A DNA stretch of 64,000 bases. It comes from Leminorella richardii. Lineage in GTDB: Bacteria > Pseudomonadota > Gammaproteobacteria > Enterobacterales > Enterobacteriaceae. The position numbers and the translations under genes were made by a program. Of the stretch, positions 36,562 to 45,768 are shown one piece after another. Location: positions 3,706,001 to 3,770,000 of the forward strand of contig NZ_LS483470.1 in the NCBI RefSeq assembly GCF_900478135.1, given 5' to 3'. Position 1 is the stretch's first letter. Each line of letters opens with the position of its first letter. The notes beneath the pieces were generated by a model, which saw only the letters and a program-made list of their open reading frames with translations, was not told the origin of the DNA and searched no databases.

Positions 36562-36900
36562 TTATAAAATAGTATATTTTTCACCATCACGAAAAATAGA
36601 AAAATATTTTATATTTGAAATGCATATGGGTCTTTCTCTTATCGTCCATTTCGTTAACAAGCCTGTGATATGAACTTCATCAAAATAAATAACACTACTT
36701 CCAACCCAGCCTCCTATAGCTTCATCGAGCTGTAATTCCAAACCTGGAAAATAAACTTCAATCTTGTTAATTGATGAATCATCCTCACCCATCGGAACTA
36801 AATAACAATCATTTCTTTTAATTACGAGCATTGCCTTTAAAGAAATCTCCCTTCCCAAGGAATCCTCGTCTAATTTGAAGTTATTTAATATTTCGTTCAT
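36562..36900 (-). CDS. Immunity protein candidate for the orphan C39-like toxin
   Basis: A 112-residue protein (MNEILNNFKLDEDSLGREISLKAMLVIKRNDCYLVPMGEDDSS...) whose ATG overlaps the toxin stop by 4 bases (ATGA), so the two are translationally coupled. No family is recognised. Position directly after a CdiA C-terminal cassette makes cognate immunity the natural reading. Confidence 0.65.
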   Translation of the reverse strand: MNEILNNFKLDEDSLGREISLKAMLVIKRNDCYLVPMGEDDSSINKIEVYFPGLELQLDEAIGGWVGSSVIYFDEVHITGLLTKWTIRERPICISNIKYFSIFRDGEKYTIL

Positions 36901-37500
36901 TTTTTGGCTCCATTAGTAAAAATTGCTTCTCCAGAGAACTTTGCTTTGAACTCATTTATGGGAGTAAAATATTGCCTACCTAAAGCCGGATCTCGAATTG
37001 CAACAACTTGCTGACCATTCCTGATCGTCACACCATCCACTACGACTGCATGTCCCCCTCTCTCAAGGTTCATTCTTACTATTGCTGGATTTCCATTAGC
37101 AGTAGATTCAATACTCACTCCAGCCACCCTCTGTGCTGACAACCCATTTTGATTTAGAGTATTCGAAAGGCGGCCTAGTGTTGTTCCTTGCGAGGTAACA
37201 CCTGATTGAGTAATTAATTTACCGATATCATATTTCAATCCCGCTGCGTCCAGAACCATTGCACACGAGTTCGGCCCACACGTAGGTAAATTACCCTGGT
37301 TAATAACTAAACGATCGCCATTTCTCGGTAAACTAGTACTCGCTGAATTTCCTGGCTCCAAGTTTCCGGCGCTCTCACTTTTTGCTGTGGCTCCTTTCGC
37401 CCCCCTCCCCGAAATCACCTCAGCCAGCTTACCGCCTATCGTCTGGCCTCCGGCGATGATCAGCACGCCCGAGCCCGACTCTATAAGCTTCCAGCCTTTC
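36897..37500 (-). CDS. Orphan CdiA C-terminal cassette with C39-like cysteine peptidase toxin
   Basis: The frame is open from about 37500 to 36897 and has no proper start; the nearest is GTG 37466. Its first 36 residues (KLIESGSGVLIIAGGQTIGG, then KLAEVISGRGAKGA) repeat the pre-toxin end of the intact CdiA nearly exactly, the DNA being a 108-bp repeat of 38753-38860. The rest is a different toxin: QGNLPTCGPNSCAMVLDAAG (catalytic Cys), RGGHAVVVDGV (His) and AIRDPALGRQY (Asp) form a papain/C39-like peptidase triad. It is probably silent until recombined into cdiA. The coupled gene at 36562-36900 would be its immunity partner. Confidence 0.75.
37393..37500. repeat. 108-bp direct repeat, copy 1 (orphan cassette)
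   Basis: This block matches 38753-38860 with two mismatches (37406 and 37441). The match stops abruptly at 37500, where TATTAATTAC replaces the cdiA sequence. It encodes the last conserved part of CdiA before the toxin tip, in the same frame as in cdiA. Confidence 0.9.
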
Positions 37501-37635
37501 TATTAATTACGTAACCAACGCCACAATCACCCGAAAAAAATGTATTAGTAATTATTAGCACAATAACTTATTTTATTACTTCACTTATTATCTAATAGTA
37601 CCCTCAATAGACCATATATAGCTTTTTCCTCCCTT

Positions 37636-37845
37636 CTATTTAATTAGGAAAAACAACACGTTCATTATTGGATTATCGAATTTTAAATCATATACATCAA
37701 TATTTAACCACCCCACTTACCAAAAATTTACACCACCAATTTTACCTCGACCTTTAAACTCAATTCTCTCAAGAATGCCAAAATAGCCATCCGAATAAGA
37801 GCTATATTTAAAATTATATTCTTGCAATTTTTGAGATATATTTTA
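37636..37845 (-). pseudogene. Remnant of a second displaced CDI toxin and immunity start
   Basis: Read on the minus strand, 37845-37717 encodes about 42 protein-like residues (KLQEYNFKYSSYSDGYFGIL, then ERIEFKGRGKIGGVNFW) and stops with TAA, with a stop codon rather than a start on its 5' side. GTG follows the TAA immediately and opens a 26-codon frame (VGWLNIDVYDLKFDNPIMNV...) that ends at 37636. The pattern is a toxin tail followed by a truncated immunity gene. Family unknown. Confidence 0.45.
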
Positions 37846-37985
37846 TCTAAAGAAAGAAATATTTATAGTGTTTATCTCTAATTAATCACCACCCACAATG
37901 TTAATACCTTTTCCCCTAACTCGTCCGTTTATAAGCCAAGACACTTCATGGCTAGGCTAATTGATTTGAGCTATCAGTATTATGT

Positions 37986-38015
37986 GATCCCAGCATGGTG
38001 CTGGGATCTTTTTTT
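37986..38015 (+). terminator. Plus-strand hairpin with T-run, no gene upstream
   Basis: GATCCCAGCA and TGCTGGGATC form a perfect 10-bp stem with loop TGG, followed by seven T on the plus strand. All nearby genes run on the minus strand, where no T-run follows. It is either a remnant of a lost gene or the end of an unannotated transcript. Confidence 0.6.
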
Positions 38016-38019
38016 CAGC

Positions 38020-38286
38020 TTATTCCATTTCTTTTTTATAAAAACTAAAATTATTAGAGTTTGGTGATTTCTCAACTAACAGTCTTTGGCAGCTAGGACA
38101 TTCGTACACCTCAACACTTTTAGCATTAAAACACCCCATAAACTCCTCTGAAATAAATTCTTTTTTTTCAGACCATATATCGATTAGGTCCCATAAAATA
38201 TTTTGTGAAATAAGATCATAAGCAAAGTCTTCATCAAGCGAACCAATATTCATTACGTACCCACATTTACATGCAATCTTTGGCAT
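38020..38286 (-). CDS. cdiI: CDI immunity protein (cognate of CdiA)
   Basis: An 88-residue protein starting 9 bases after the cdiA stop, the standard position of cdiI. It has a treble-clef or zinc-ribbon look: IACKCGYVMNIG at the N terminus and YECPSCQRLLVEK near the C terminus (CxC and CxxC), with an acidic middle. It should bind the CdiA tip and protect the cell. Symbol given by position; no family match is claimed. Confidence 0.7.
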   Translation of the reverse strand: MPKIACKCGYVMNIGSLDEDFAYDLISQNILWDLIDIWSEKKEFISEEFMGCFNAKSVEVYECPSCQRLLVEKSPNSNNFSFYKKEME

Positions 38287-38295
38287 AGATTAACC

Positions 38296-41200
38296 CTAAT
38301 TATTTCTATCAAAACGATGTATTGTGCCCTTTGAGTCTTGGAAGAATAATTTCTTAATATTTTGAGCATTTGGTTTACCCCATAGCCTTGAGGCCATACT
38401 CTGCATTTCTTTTCCGGATAGATCTATTTGTACAACAACACCGCCAGCTTGATCACTTTTCTTTTCGATTGAGCTTAATATTCGATCAACTTTAGTCGTT
38501 GGATTCGGTGTATAAACATCAATTTTGCCAACCCCATCAATATGTAAGTCAGATGTTCTTGCTCCTGAAACTCCTTTATCAGAAGCAGTTGCCCTGTAAG
38601 TAACATCATATCCTTGGTCGGCAAATTTCTGCCCCGCTCTTAGTTCATTAGCATTAGGTTTAGCTAATGGCTTATAAGTGACCTTACCTTGACGAACTGC
38701 GGGCAGATTACCGTTTCCATTAGATATCGCTTTATCAGTCAGGGCAACCGTCCCTTTCGCCCCCTTCCCCGAAATCACCTCAGCCAGCTTACCGCCTATC
38801 CTCTGGCCTCCGGCGATGATCAGCACGCCCGAGCCCGACTCTATAAGCTTCCAGCCTTTCCGATTCGAGCAGGCTTCCCAGCCCATTCCCATGCAGTCTA
38901 TCGCATTGTTGAACGCTTCAACACCTAAACCGCCTTTATAGGTATTGGCCGCATCCGCACCGATTTGCGCCGTTAAAGCGTCGTAACCCGTCGCATTATC
39001 TATCCCGTTTAGCTTGTCATTCACGCAGGCCTTGCTACCGGATATCAAACAGTCGCTGAACTCATCGATATTCTTGTTTGATATTTCCGCCATTTCCTTC
39101 ATGACGCGGGCTCGACAAGCGCCGTCACTGCCACAGGCCGCCAGCTTTTTCGCCATCTTGGCTGGCTCATCGTGCATCAGGAAGTTATACCGCAGGGTGT
39201 TTTCCGCAGCGGATGCGCCACTCCAAGCACCTGAGGCCGAATTGGTTACTGCTGCGCCTGTTATAGCGCCAATGATTCTTCCCGCCGACTGGATTTGGCT
39301 TTCCCTTACTGCCGGCTCGACAAATATGTCGCCTAGCGAGATAGCGGCCAGCTCCGCCGCCAGAGCTCCTGCGGCAGCGCCTTTACCGTTACCGCCGCCA
39401 ATTTCTGCGCTCACGCCTGCCAGTACCGCGTGGCTCACAGCCTTACCGGGAACGCCCAAGATCTCCCCATTATCCCCAATCAGCTTTGCGCCCTCGGCGC
39501 CGATTTGGCTGCCGATGTTTGCCATCAGCGCATCCGCCAAATTGTCCTTAAAGCTGCCGCCGTTAATGGTCGTGTTCAGGCTAGAGCTGATAATCGACTG
39601 CCCGGCCACGCGCTGCGCCACCTTACCCCAGTCGCCGTTACTGAGCTGGGGCAGTTTTACATCCTTAACGCTGAGTGGCTTGCCCGCAGCATCTTTGTTC
39701 CATCCCATCGCGCTATCAAAACCGCTCAGCGCGCCGCCGATAATCATTGCGGTAACAATAGCCTTTACTGAATCACTACTGCCGAGATCGTTCAGGGTGT
39801 TTGACAAGTTCCCCTGATTTTCCACCAGCGAAACCGCTGTTCGAGACGCCAATGCAGACATACCCGCCGTCACCGCACCGCTGGTCACCGCTCCACCGCC
39901 TACCGTCGCCGCTGTGTTGCTAGCCGCCACTGCTGTAAACGAACTGCCGGCCGTCACTGCTGCGGCAGCAATCGCGATAACGGCTGCGACAACGGGATTC
40001 AGGCTGCGGTCTTTATGACTCCAGCTATCGTAAGCATTTTGAACCGTATTCCACTGCACATCCCCACGCTTGTTCAGATCCTTCAGCCATGCTGTCTCGG
40101 GAGAATTACCCAGCGCGCTGAGAACATTTTGCAGCGTCTGGGGATTTCTTATCTTCACATCAGCGCTGATGCCCTTCGGGGCATTAACTAACAGCTGGCC
40201 GCCCGTATGCACGCTCGGCAATACCCATTTTCCTTCGGTATAGCCCTTATTGACCTGCTTAATGAAGAAGCCTTTCGACGTTGAAATCGTCTGTTCAAAA
40301 ACGGTATTTTTAACGGCTCGAAAATTAACCGTTCCCTGTAAACTGGTGAAACGAGCGTTATTCCCCGCACTGATCTTGCTCGCTTCATAGATGCTGTCAT
40401 CCCGGCTCAACAGATTAATGTTGCCGCTAGCGATAAACTCAGTCACTTTGTTAGTCACGCTGTGGCGTATTCGCGTAACCTCTTTTTTAGTAATGCAGAA
40501 GCTCCATTTGCTGCACTTTTTCTTTTTTTCTTCGTAGTGACTGCGTTCTTCCATTGCTTGGGCATACAGATAGCCGCCTTTTGCCGCCACGTTTAAAGTG
40601 CCAGCAAGATTAGCCGCCCCCCGAGACTGTAGCCGGGTCGCCTGAAACAAAATACTGCCGTTAGCACTCAGCGTCAGAAGCCCGCTAGCATCCAGTTCAC
40701 TGCTCTGCTGGGTTACTTGTTCGCTGTACCCTTTGGAATGAACGCGATGGCTTTTATTAACCACTGGCTCAAAGCGCATGTTCCCACCAGACGTCAAGGT
40801 AGCGTCCCCCCCTGAAGACAGGCGGGAGCCAGCGGTAAGAATGTTTCGGTTTGCAGCCAGCGTGAGGTTTTTGCCACTCTTGAGGTGAGGCGTTACGTGA
40901 CGATGGTCGATATTATTTAAATTGCTATCCACTTGGTGCTTAAAGGAGAAGGCGGGCATGTTGATATCTTGCCCGGCCAGCGCAGTCACGCTGTTGCCCG
41001 CTGAAATATCTGCTCCCTGTAAACCAATATCCCTTGCAGCATGAATCAACACACTGCCACCGGCGCGAACCTGACTGCGTAGCTCCGCACTGCGTGATAG
41101 TGGAAACAGGGGACGGAACTGCTCATCAAGAGTGCGCATATTCAAACTGGCATCCTGACCAGAATACAGACTCACATCTTTACCAGCCGCAATACGAATA

Positions 41201-43563
41201 CCGTTCAAAGCCAGCCCGCCTGCGCCGCTGAGCGAGACGTTTTCAGACGCATTCAGCTTTGTGCTGTTTAACGCGCTGTTAAACAGCTCTTGCTCCCGCT
41301 GTGGGGTAAGAGGGGCAAAGACGTTTTTGTTATTCAACGCCGAGGAAGTATTTTCAATAGCCAGCCGGGCGCCGGCACTCAGTGAAATACTTCGACTCTG
41401 CGGCGCCAAATGGATGTCCTGAAGCAGCAGTGCGTTTCCCGCTTGGACAGTAAGATCGCCAGAGGCCTGTAGCGCTGCCACAGCGCGTTTATTTTCAGGA
41501 TAAAAATAGCGCGTCGTTTCATCCGACTGCATGCGCACACTGCCATTTCGACTGATGACCAGTACGTCCTGACCTGCTATTTCGCTCTGCCGACCGTCAA
41601 TATCGCCAGCCGCTAGCAGAGTGATACCGCCTCCGGCTCGCAGATCGCCCTTTTGCAAAGTGATGCTTTTGTCAGCAATCAAGGAAATGTCCTTCATGCC
41701 GCGAATCACGCCTCGGTTAAGGATCTCCCCTGCGTTAATCAACACCTTTTGCCCGCGCAGGCTGTCGCTTCGTCCGCCCAGCAGCGCTTCACCTATGCTC
41801 CCCGATCTGCCAACCTCTTCGGTATCAATACGGACGGCGTCGTGAAAATCAGCAACTAAGCTCCGCCCAGCATGGATAGTGGCATCGAGCCGTTGAGCGT
41901 CTTTCCACGTGCTGAATTCAGCCGTTTTATGCCAGTTGACATAGGTTCTTCCACCCAGAGGCTTATTCAGTAAATCAAGTGAGGCCGTAGGGCCATTAAA
42001 GCGGATCCAGTGGTTTTGTTCTCCCGTCTGAACGCTGTGATTAACCAGCCGATTTCCGGTCAAAATAACGTCCTGCGCCGCACCGATGTGGCTTAGGCTA
42101 TTGGTAAGCTCGGTACTATTAATGTAAAGATGACGACCAGAGACAATCTCGGCTGCCGAGCCGGGCACGTCAATCCAGCTTTGGTTGCGTGCAGAATTGA
42201 AGGTTGGATCTTTTAATAAATCGACATGACCAAACCAGCGCTCTGGAGCCGAATCTTTAAATCTGGCCGTCGCTGCCAGGAAGAGAACGTTTCTGGGAGG
42301 CTGAAGAGTGGGATAACCCCCCACCAGATTGTTTATTGACGTCGAGTTCGGCGCTATCTGCTTCTGTTTTATCTGAACGCTATTCCTAACGTTCTCGAGC
42401 TTATCCGTTCGCACAACCAAATCGCCTCGATCGGTTTTTATACTCCCAGAGCGGTTCTCCACCCGCTTAGCTTTATTTCCCTGTGCGTCCTTTTGTATCC
42501 ACAAACTGTTGCCGCTGCGCAGTTTCCCCGTATTGCGAACGGTTTCTGCAAACACCCGCATATCGGCTTGTGCAGTAACATCGCCTTTATTGTCCAACGC
42601 GTTAGCGGCCAGCGTCACATCCCGCCTGGCACTTACTTTACCGCCTGCAGTCGTGTGAATTTCCTGAGCCTTAACGTTGAGATCGGTCCGAGCGTGGACG
42701 CTACTCAGCTCCACCCTACCTCGAACGTTTAGCGTAACGTCTCCCTGCCTGCTATTGATATTTCGCAGGTTCACGCCTACGCCGTCTTCAGTAGCAACTA
42801 GGCGAATTTTTCCTGCGTACATGCCACCTAAAGATTTGGTGTCTACCGCCAGCCGAGGTCGTGAGCCTTCGCCGGAAATAGGTTTTACCGTACCGTCTTT
42901 ATAGTTAATTCGGTTAGTACCCTGCGTGAGTTTGAGGTCCTTCGCGTTTATCTTTCCGTTAAGTTCCACAGCGCGACTGATAACGTCGACATACTGCTGA
43001 GAGCTGCCATTCAGACCTTTTTCACCAACAGTGATTACACCTTTTCTTACCTCTAACGCTTCCAGAGCTCCGCGCTTGTCAAACTGGGGCCTGCCAGTGG
43101 TCAGAGCGACGGCTGGCGTATTGATAAACCCGCAGCCATCGCACGTAATGCCGTTCGGATTCGCTATCATTACGTTTGCTCTAGTACCGAAGACCTCCAG
43201 CTTTCCCTGTAGCGTAGAGCGGCTGCTTCCCGTTACTTCATTTATGATGAGCTCAGCAGCTTTTCCCTTTAGGTTGGGATTCGCCTCAAGCTGGCCAGAA
43301 AGCTGGGATCTGCCAGCCCTGACTGCGTTATTGAGCACTGCGCCAGACGTGCCAACGCTAAAATCCGTGAACTTGTTATGCGATACCCCAGACCCATTTG
43401 GAGCAGCAATATTGACTACCGGAATATTTCCCGGCCTAACCTGAGTACTACCACCAGCAGCGTTGATACCCGCGGCAATAGCCGGATGTAGCGGCTGAAC
43501 GGCGATAAGATATATGAGTAACCAACTGGCACCGCGCGCCACAGGATGATTCAGCCTATCCAT
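38296..43563 (-). CDS. cdiA: Contact-dependent inhibition effector, two-partner secreted
   Basis: A 1755-residue exoprotein. Residues 1-31 are a signal peptide. About 35-300 form the TPS secretion domain (VRPGNIPVVNIAAPNGSGVSHNKF, NPNGITCDGCGFIN), followed by a filamentous-hemagglutinin-like beta-helix. A hydrophobic pre-toxin region (NPVVAAVIAIAAAAVTAGSS, about 1200) leads to MGWEACSNRKGWKLIESGSG and the repeat region. The tip (about 1638-1755: SDLHIDGVGKIDVYTPNPTT, DQAGGVVVQIDLSG, KKLFFQDSKGTIHRF) resembles the CdiA tRNase-type nuclease domain. It is short beside 3000-residue E. coli CdiA. Exported by the CdiB encoded 59 bases upstream. Confidence 0.9.
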   Translation of the reverse strand: MDRLNHPVARGASWLLIYLIAVQPLHPAIAAGINAAGGSTQVRPGNIPVVNIAAPNGSGVSHNKFTDFSVGTSGAVLNNAVRAGRSQLSGQLEANPNLKGKAAELIINEVTGSSRSTLQGKLEVFGTRANVMIANPNGITCDGCGFINTPAVALTTGRPQFDKRGALEALEVRKGVITVGEKGLNGSSQQYVDVISRAVELNGKINAKDLKLTQGTNRINYKDGTVKPISGEGSRPRLAVDTKSLGGMYAGKIRLVATEDGVGVNLRNINSRQGDVTLNVRGRVELSSVHARTDLNVKAQEIHTTAGGKVSARRDVTLAANALDNKGDVTAQADMRVFAETVRNTGKLRSGNSLWIQKDAQGNKAKRVENRSGSIKTDRGDLVVRTDKLENVRNSVQIKQKQIAPNSTSINNLVGGYPTLQPPRNVLFLAATARFKDSAPERWFGHVDLLKDPTFNSARNQSWIDVPGSAAEIVSGRHLYINSTELTNSLSHIGAAQDVILTGNRLVNHSVQTGEQNHWIRFNGPTASLDLLNKPLGGRTYVNWHKTAEFSTWKDAQRLDATIHAGRSLVADFHDAVRIDTEEVGRSGSIGEALLGGRSDSLRGQKVLINAGEILNRGVIRGMKDISLIADKSITLQKGDLRAGGGITLLAAGDIDGRQSEIAGQDVLVISRNGSVRMQSDETTRYFYPENKRAVAALQASGDLTVQAGNALLLQDIHLAPQSRSISLSAGARLAIENTSSALNNKNVFAPLTPQREQELFNSALNSTKLNASENVSLSGAGGLALNGIRIAAGKDVSLYSGQDASLNMRTLDEQFRPLFPLSRSAELRSQVRAGGSVLIHAARDIGLQGADISAGNSVTALAGQDINMPAFSFKHQVDSNLNNIDHRHVTPHLKSGKNLTLAANRNILTAGSRLSSGGDATLTSGGNMRFEPVVNKSHRVHSKGYSEQVTQQSSELDASGLLTLSANGSILFQATRLQSRGAANLAGTLNVAAKGGYLYAQAMEERSHYEEKKKKCSKWSFCITKKEVTRIRHSVTNKVTEFIASGNINLLSRDDSIYEASKISAGNNARFTSLQGTVNFRAVKNTVFEQTISTSKGFFIKQVNKGYTEGKWVLPSVHTGGQLLVNAPKGISADVKIRNPQTLQNVLSALGNSPETAWLKDLNKRGDVQWNTVQNAYDSWSHKDRSLNPVVAAVIAIAAAAVTAGSSFTAVAASNTAATVGGGAVTSGAVTAGMSALASRTAVSLVENQGNLSNTLNDLGSSDSVKAIVTAMIIGGALSGFDSAMGWNKDAAGKPLSVKDVKLPQLSNGDWGKVAQRVAGQSIISSSLNTTINGGSFKDNLADALMANIGSQIGAEGAKLIGDNGEILGVPGKAVSHAVLAGVSAEIGGGNGKGAAAGALAAELAAISLGDIFVEPAVRESQIQSAGRIIGAITGAAVTNSASGAWSGASAAENTLRYNFLMHDEPAKMAKKLAACGSDGACRARVMKEMAEISNKNIDEFSDCLISGSKACVNDKLNGIDNATGYDALTAQIGADAANTYKGGLGVEAFNNAIDCMGMGWEACSNRKGWKLIESGSGVLIIAGGQRIGGKLAEVISGKGAKGTVALTDKAISNGNGNLPAVRQGKVTYKPLAKPNANELRAGQKFADQGYDVTYRATASDKGVSGARTSDLHIDGVGKIDVYTPNPTTKVDRILSSIEKKSDQAGGVVVQIDLSGKEMQSMASRLWGKPNAQNIKKLFFQDSKGTIHRFDRNN
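38753..38860. repeat. 108-bp direct repeat, copy 2 (inside cdiA)
   Basis: The cdiA copy of the repeat at 37393-37500. It encodes KLIESGSGVLIIAGGQRIGG and the start of KLAEVISGKGAKG, the last constant sequence before the variable toxin tip. The two copies are offset by 1360 bases. Confidence 0.9.
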
Positions 43564-43622
43564 AACTTAATTCCTTATTATTGAGATTAAATCGCTTTCT
43601 CTCCCACGCGGCGCGTGGGGAA

Positions 43623-45296
43623 TCAGAATGAGACGCCTGCCAGCCAGTAGACCACCCATCGGTCAGGTTCAAGACTGTTTGGATACACAAGAGGAGCCCC
43701 TATCGTCAGGGACTGACTTAACTGGCTCCCGTGAAGGGAAAAACCGGCTGATATTCCAGCGATATCTCCGCCATCCGCCAGCCTTCGCCGTCCAATTATG
43801 TGGCCCCCATCAAGGGCACCAGTGAAGGAAAGTTCACCCAAATCGGGCAAAGTCATTGCCTGCCAGTTCAGTTCATTGCGCCAGTAGCCGCCGCGATTTC
43901 CCGTCAGAGACTGCTCTTTAAATCCTCGAACCGAATAAATACCGCCAGCAGAAATACGCTCGCTGGCGTACAGATTGTCTGGCGAAGTCTGACCATAGAA
44001 AGAAGTCATATATGTCAAAGAGGGAGATAGCGGATAAAAATAGCTGGCGCTGAGGCTAAAACGGCGAAACTCACTGCGGGGTGCATCTGGATGTGCATTA
44101 CTGTCTCTAGTTGCGCCCATCTCTTTTAGACCAATGGTAATGGCAGGATTAAACGTTACGTATCCGCCACCTAGCACCCTGCTATAGCCCAACCCTGACG
44201 TTAAACTGGTTAAGGTAGGGCTACTAATCGATAAACGCGTACCCGCTAGCCGGTTTTCTGTACGTCGACGAGACAGTGCGATATCCAAAGCAAAGCGTTG
44301 GCTGCCGTCCCGATACAGTGTGCGGTTCACGCCGGCCTGCCAAGCCTGTACTGTACCGTCATAGCGGTACGTCCCCGCATTGGCGGGAACTGTTTGATAA
44401 AAATCAGACCAGGAGTATTGCGTGCTAAATAGCCAGTAGCCATAAGGTAACGTTGCGCTAATCGAGAAACTGCGGCTTTGGCGATCGTGATGAAACTCAC
44501 CGTCTCGAGAGGCGGATACCGTCCACTGATCCGCAAAGCGAAGGGGGTTGTCCACGACCAGAGAGGCACTAAGCTGGCTGCTTCCTGTACTTTTCTGGCC
44601 GCTGTTATCCACACTGATGTTCACGCGTGCAGGAAAGCGCCACTCTGCCGGAATCAGGACAACCTGTGAATACCCCGGTATCGTTCCGGGTTGAATATCT
44701 ATAGTGACAGAACGGGAAGAAAGCCGATTCATTTGTTCCAGCCCCTGCTCCAGATCTCGCAGGTTGACGGCTTTTCCAATCAGGTCTGGAAAAGCCATGC
44801 TGATTAAAATAGAACTACCACCCTCTAGCGTTATTGACTCTGTTTTCCCTTCCGTCGCCCTAATCACCAATATACCGGAAGAGATATCTTGCTCAGGCAG
44901 CCATGCCTGCGAAGTAATATAGCCCCGTTCCAAATAGGCCTGAGTAATATCACGTACCAAAGTGCTGATATCAGACAGTGACATACAGCGCTGACGCCAC
45001 GGACTCAGCAAACGTTCCGTGGTTGAAGGAGGGAGAAGCGAAGCTCCCTGTAAATCTATATGGTGAATATTTTGGCAGCTGTCAGCCGCCAGATGTTCAT
45101 TCGATAGAGGTAGTTCAGACACAGAAATCGTGTTCTGTAACACCTCTCGCTGTTGTTGAGCACGATCCAGTAGTACCTTCTGTTGATGCTCAATAGTCGC
45201 CTGATCGGCAGGGCTAACAAGAGCAGCGCTCACAGAAAATCCAATCAAGAGGAGCGGTATGAAATAAATAAAGCGGAGATAATCCCTTACTCTCAT
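43623..45296 (-). CDS. cdiB: TpsB outer-membrane transporter for CdiA
   Basis: An Omp85-superfamily two-partner secretion transporter (ShlB/FhaC/HecB family) of about 557 residues. It begins with a signal peptide (MRVRDYLRFIYFIPLLLIGFSVSAA), then a periplasmic helix region (QATIEHQQKVLLDRAQQQREVLQN), POTRA domains (HHIDLQGASLLPP; LVIRATEGKTESITLEGGS) and a 16-strand barrel ending in VYWLAGVSF, with terminal Phe. An alternative ATG at 45317 adds 7 residues; neither has a strong ribosome site. First gene of cdiBAI. Confidence 0.9.
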   Translation of the reverse strand: MRVRDYLRFIYFIPLLLIGFSVSAALVSPADQATIEHQQKVLLDRAQQQREVLQNTISVSELPLSNEHLAADSCQNIHHIDLQGASLLPPSTTERLLSPWRQRCMSLSDISTLVRDITQAYLERGYITSQAWLPEQDISSGILVIRATEGKTESITLEGGSSILISMAFPDLIGKAVNLRDLEQGLEQMNRLSSRSVTIDIQPGTIPGYSQVVLIPAEWRFPARVNISVDNSGQKSTGSSQLSASLVVDNPLRFADQWTVSASRDGEFHHDRQSRSFSISATLPYGYWLFSTQYSWSDFYQTVPANAGTYRYDGTVQAWQAGVNRTLYRDGSQRFALDIALSRRRTENRLAGTRLSISSPTLTSLTSGLGYSRVLGGGYVTFNPAITIGLKEMGATRDSNAHPDAPRSEFRRFSLSASYFYPLSPSLTYMTSFYGQTSPDNLYASERISAGGIYSVRGFKEQSLTGNRGGYWRNELNWQAMTLPDLGELSFTGALDGGHIIGRRRLADGGDIAGISAGFSLHGSQLSQSLTIGAPLVYPNSLEPDRWVVYWLAGVSF

Positions 45297-45687
45297 GATA
45301 ATAATAATCACTCTCATTTATAGTAAAGTGATTGTATTATTTTTTTGCTTTATGTCTATCCTTTCTTCAGCGCTTTCTCACAATTCCGTCGTGAACTTAA
45401 TTCCCCTATTTTTCATATGGATAAAATTGAATATGGAGAGAACCCAATTAATGAGATTCTTATTACAAGAGAAAACTCAACGGCATTTTGCGCCGTAACT
45501 ATTCAGCTCACAGCTTACCTGTTTACCAAAGTACTCACGATTTGGGGGGTTACTTGAGAGACCTATTCAGACTGGCATCCCGTCAAAACAGGGGCTCACA
45601 AAAAGAAACAGAGACGCGATGCTTTTTATATTTTTCATGTTCAAATCGTACTTCCGTGTAAAAGAGATAGCCGCAGCCAGAAAACAA
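45297..45687. other. Region between cdiB and the dsbA terminator
   Basis: About 390 bases with no supported gene. A 46-codon plus-strand frame at 45417-45557 is protein-like but has no ribosome site. The cdiB promoter must lie here. Confidence 0.4.
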
Positions 45688-45715
45688 TATGGCCTCTGGA
45701 AAGCAGAGGCCATAT
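45688..45715 (-). terminator. Terminator of srkA-dsbA
   Basis: ATATGGCCTCTG and CAGAGGCCATAT form a perfect 12-bp stem with a 4-base loop, followed on the minus strand by TGTTTTC. It lies about 55 bases past the dsbA stop. Confidence 0.7.
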
Positions 45716-45768
45716 GAGAACGAAGGCGTTTGGCTACAGGAAACGCCAGAAAGGCATCGCGGGCAGGA

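Larger units (their letters stand above)
37501..38019. other. AT-rich stretch holding CDI remnants and a hairpin
   Basis: A 519-base stretch without an intact gene. It contains a toxin-tail remnant (37717-37845), a possible immunity N-terminal fragment (37636-37716) and a strong hairpin with T-run (37986-38015). It separates cdiI from the orphan cassette. Confidence 0.5.

Noticed and set aside
37393..38860. 108-bp repeat read as an insertion-sequence end or attachment site
   Set aside because: It is coding sequence of the CdiA pre-toxin region copied in frame, with no terminal inverted repeats, transposase or integrase.
45417..45557. Forty-six-codon plus-strand frame starting MDKIEYGENPINEILITREN
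   Set aside because: It looks somewhat protein-like but has no ribosome site, no homologue I recognise and no continuation; kept only as a possible remnant.
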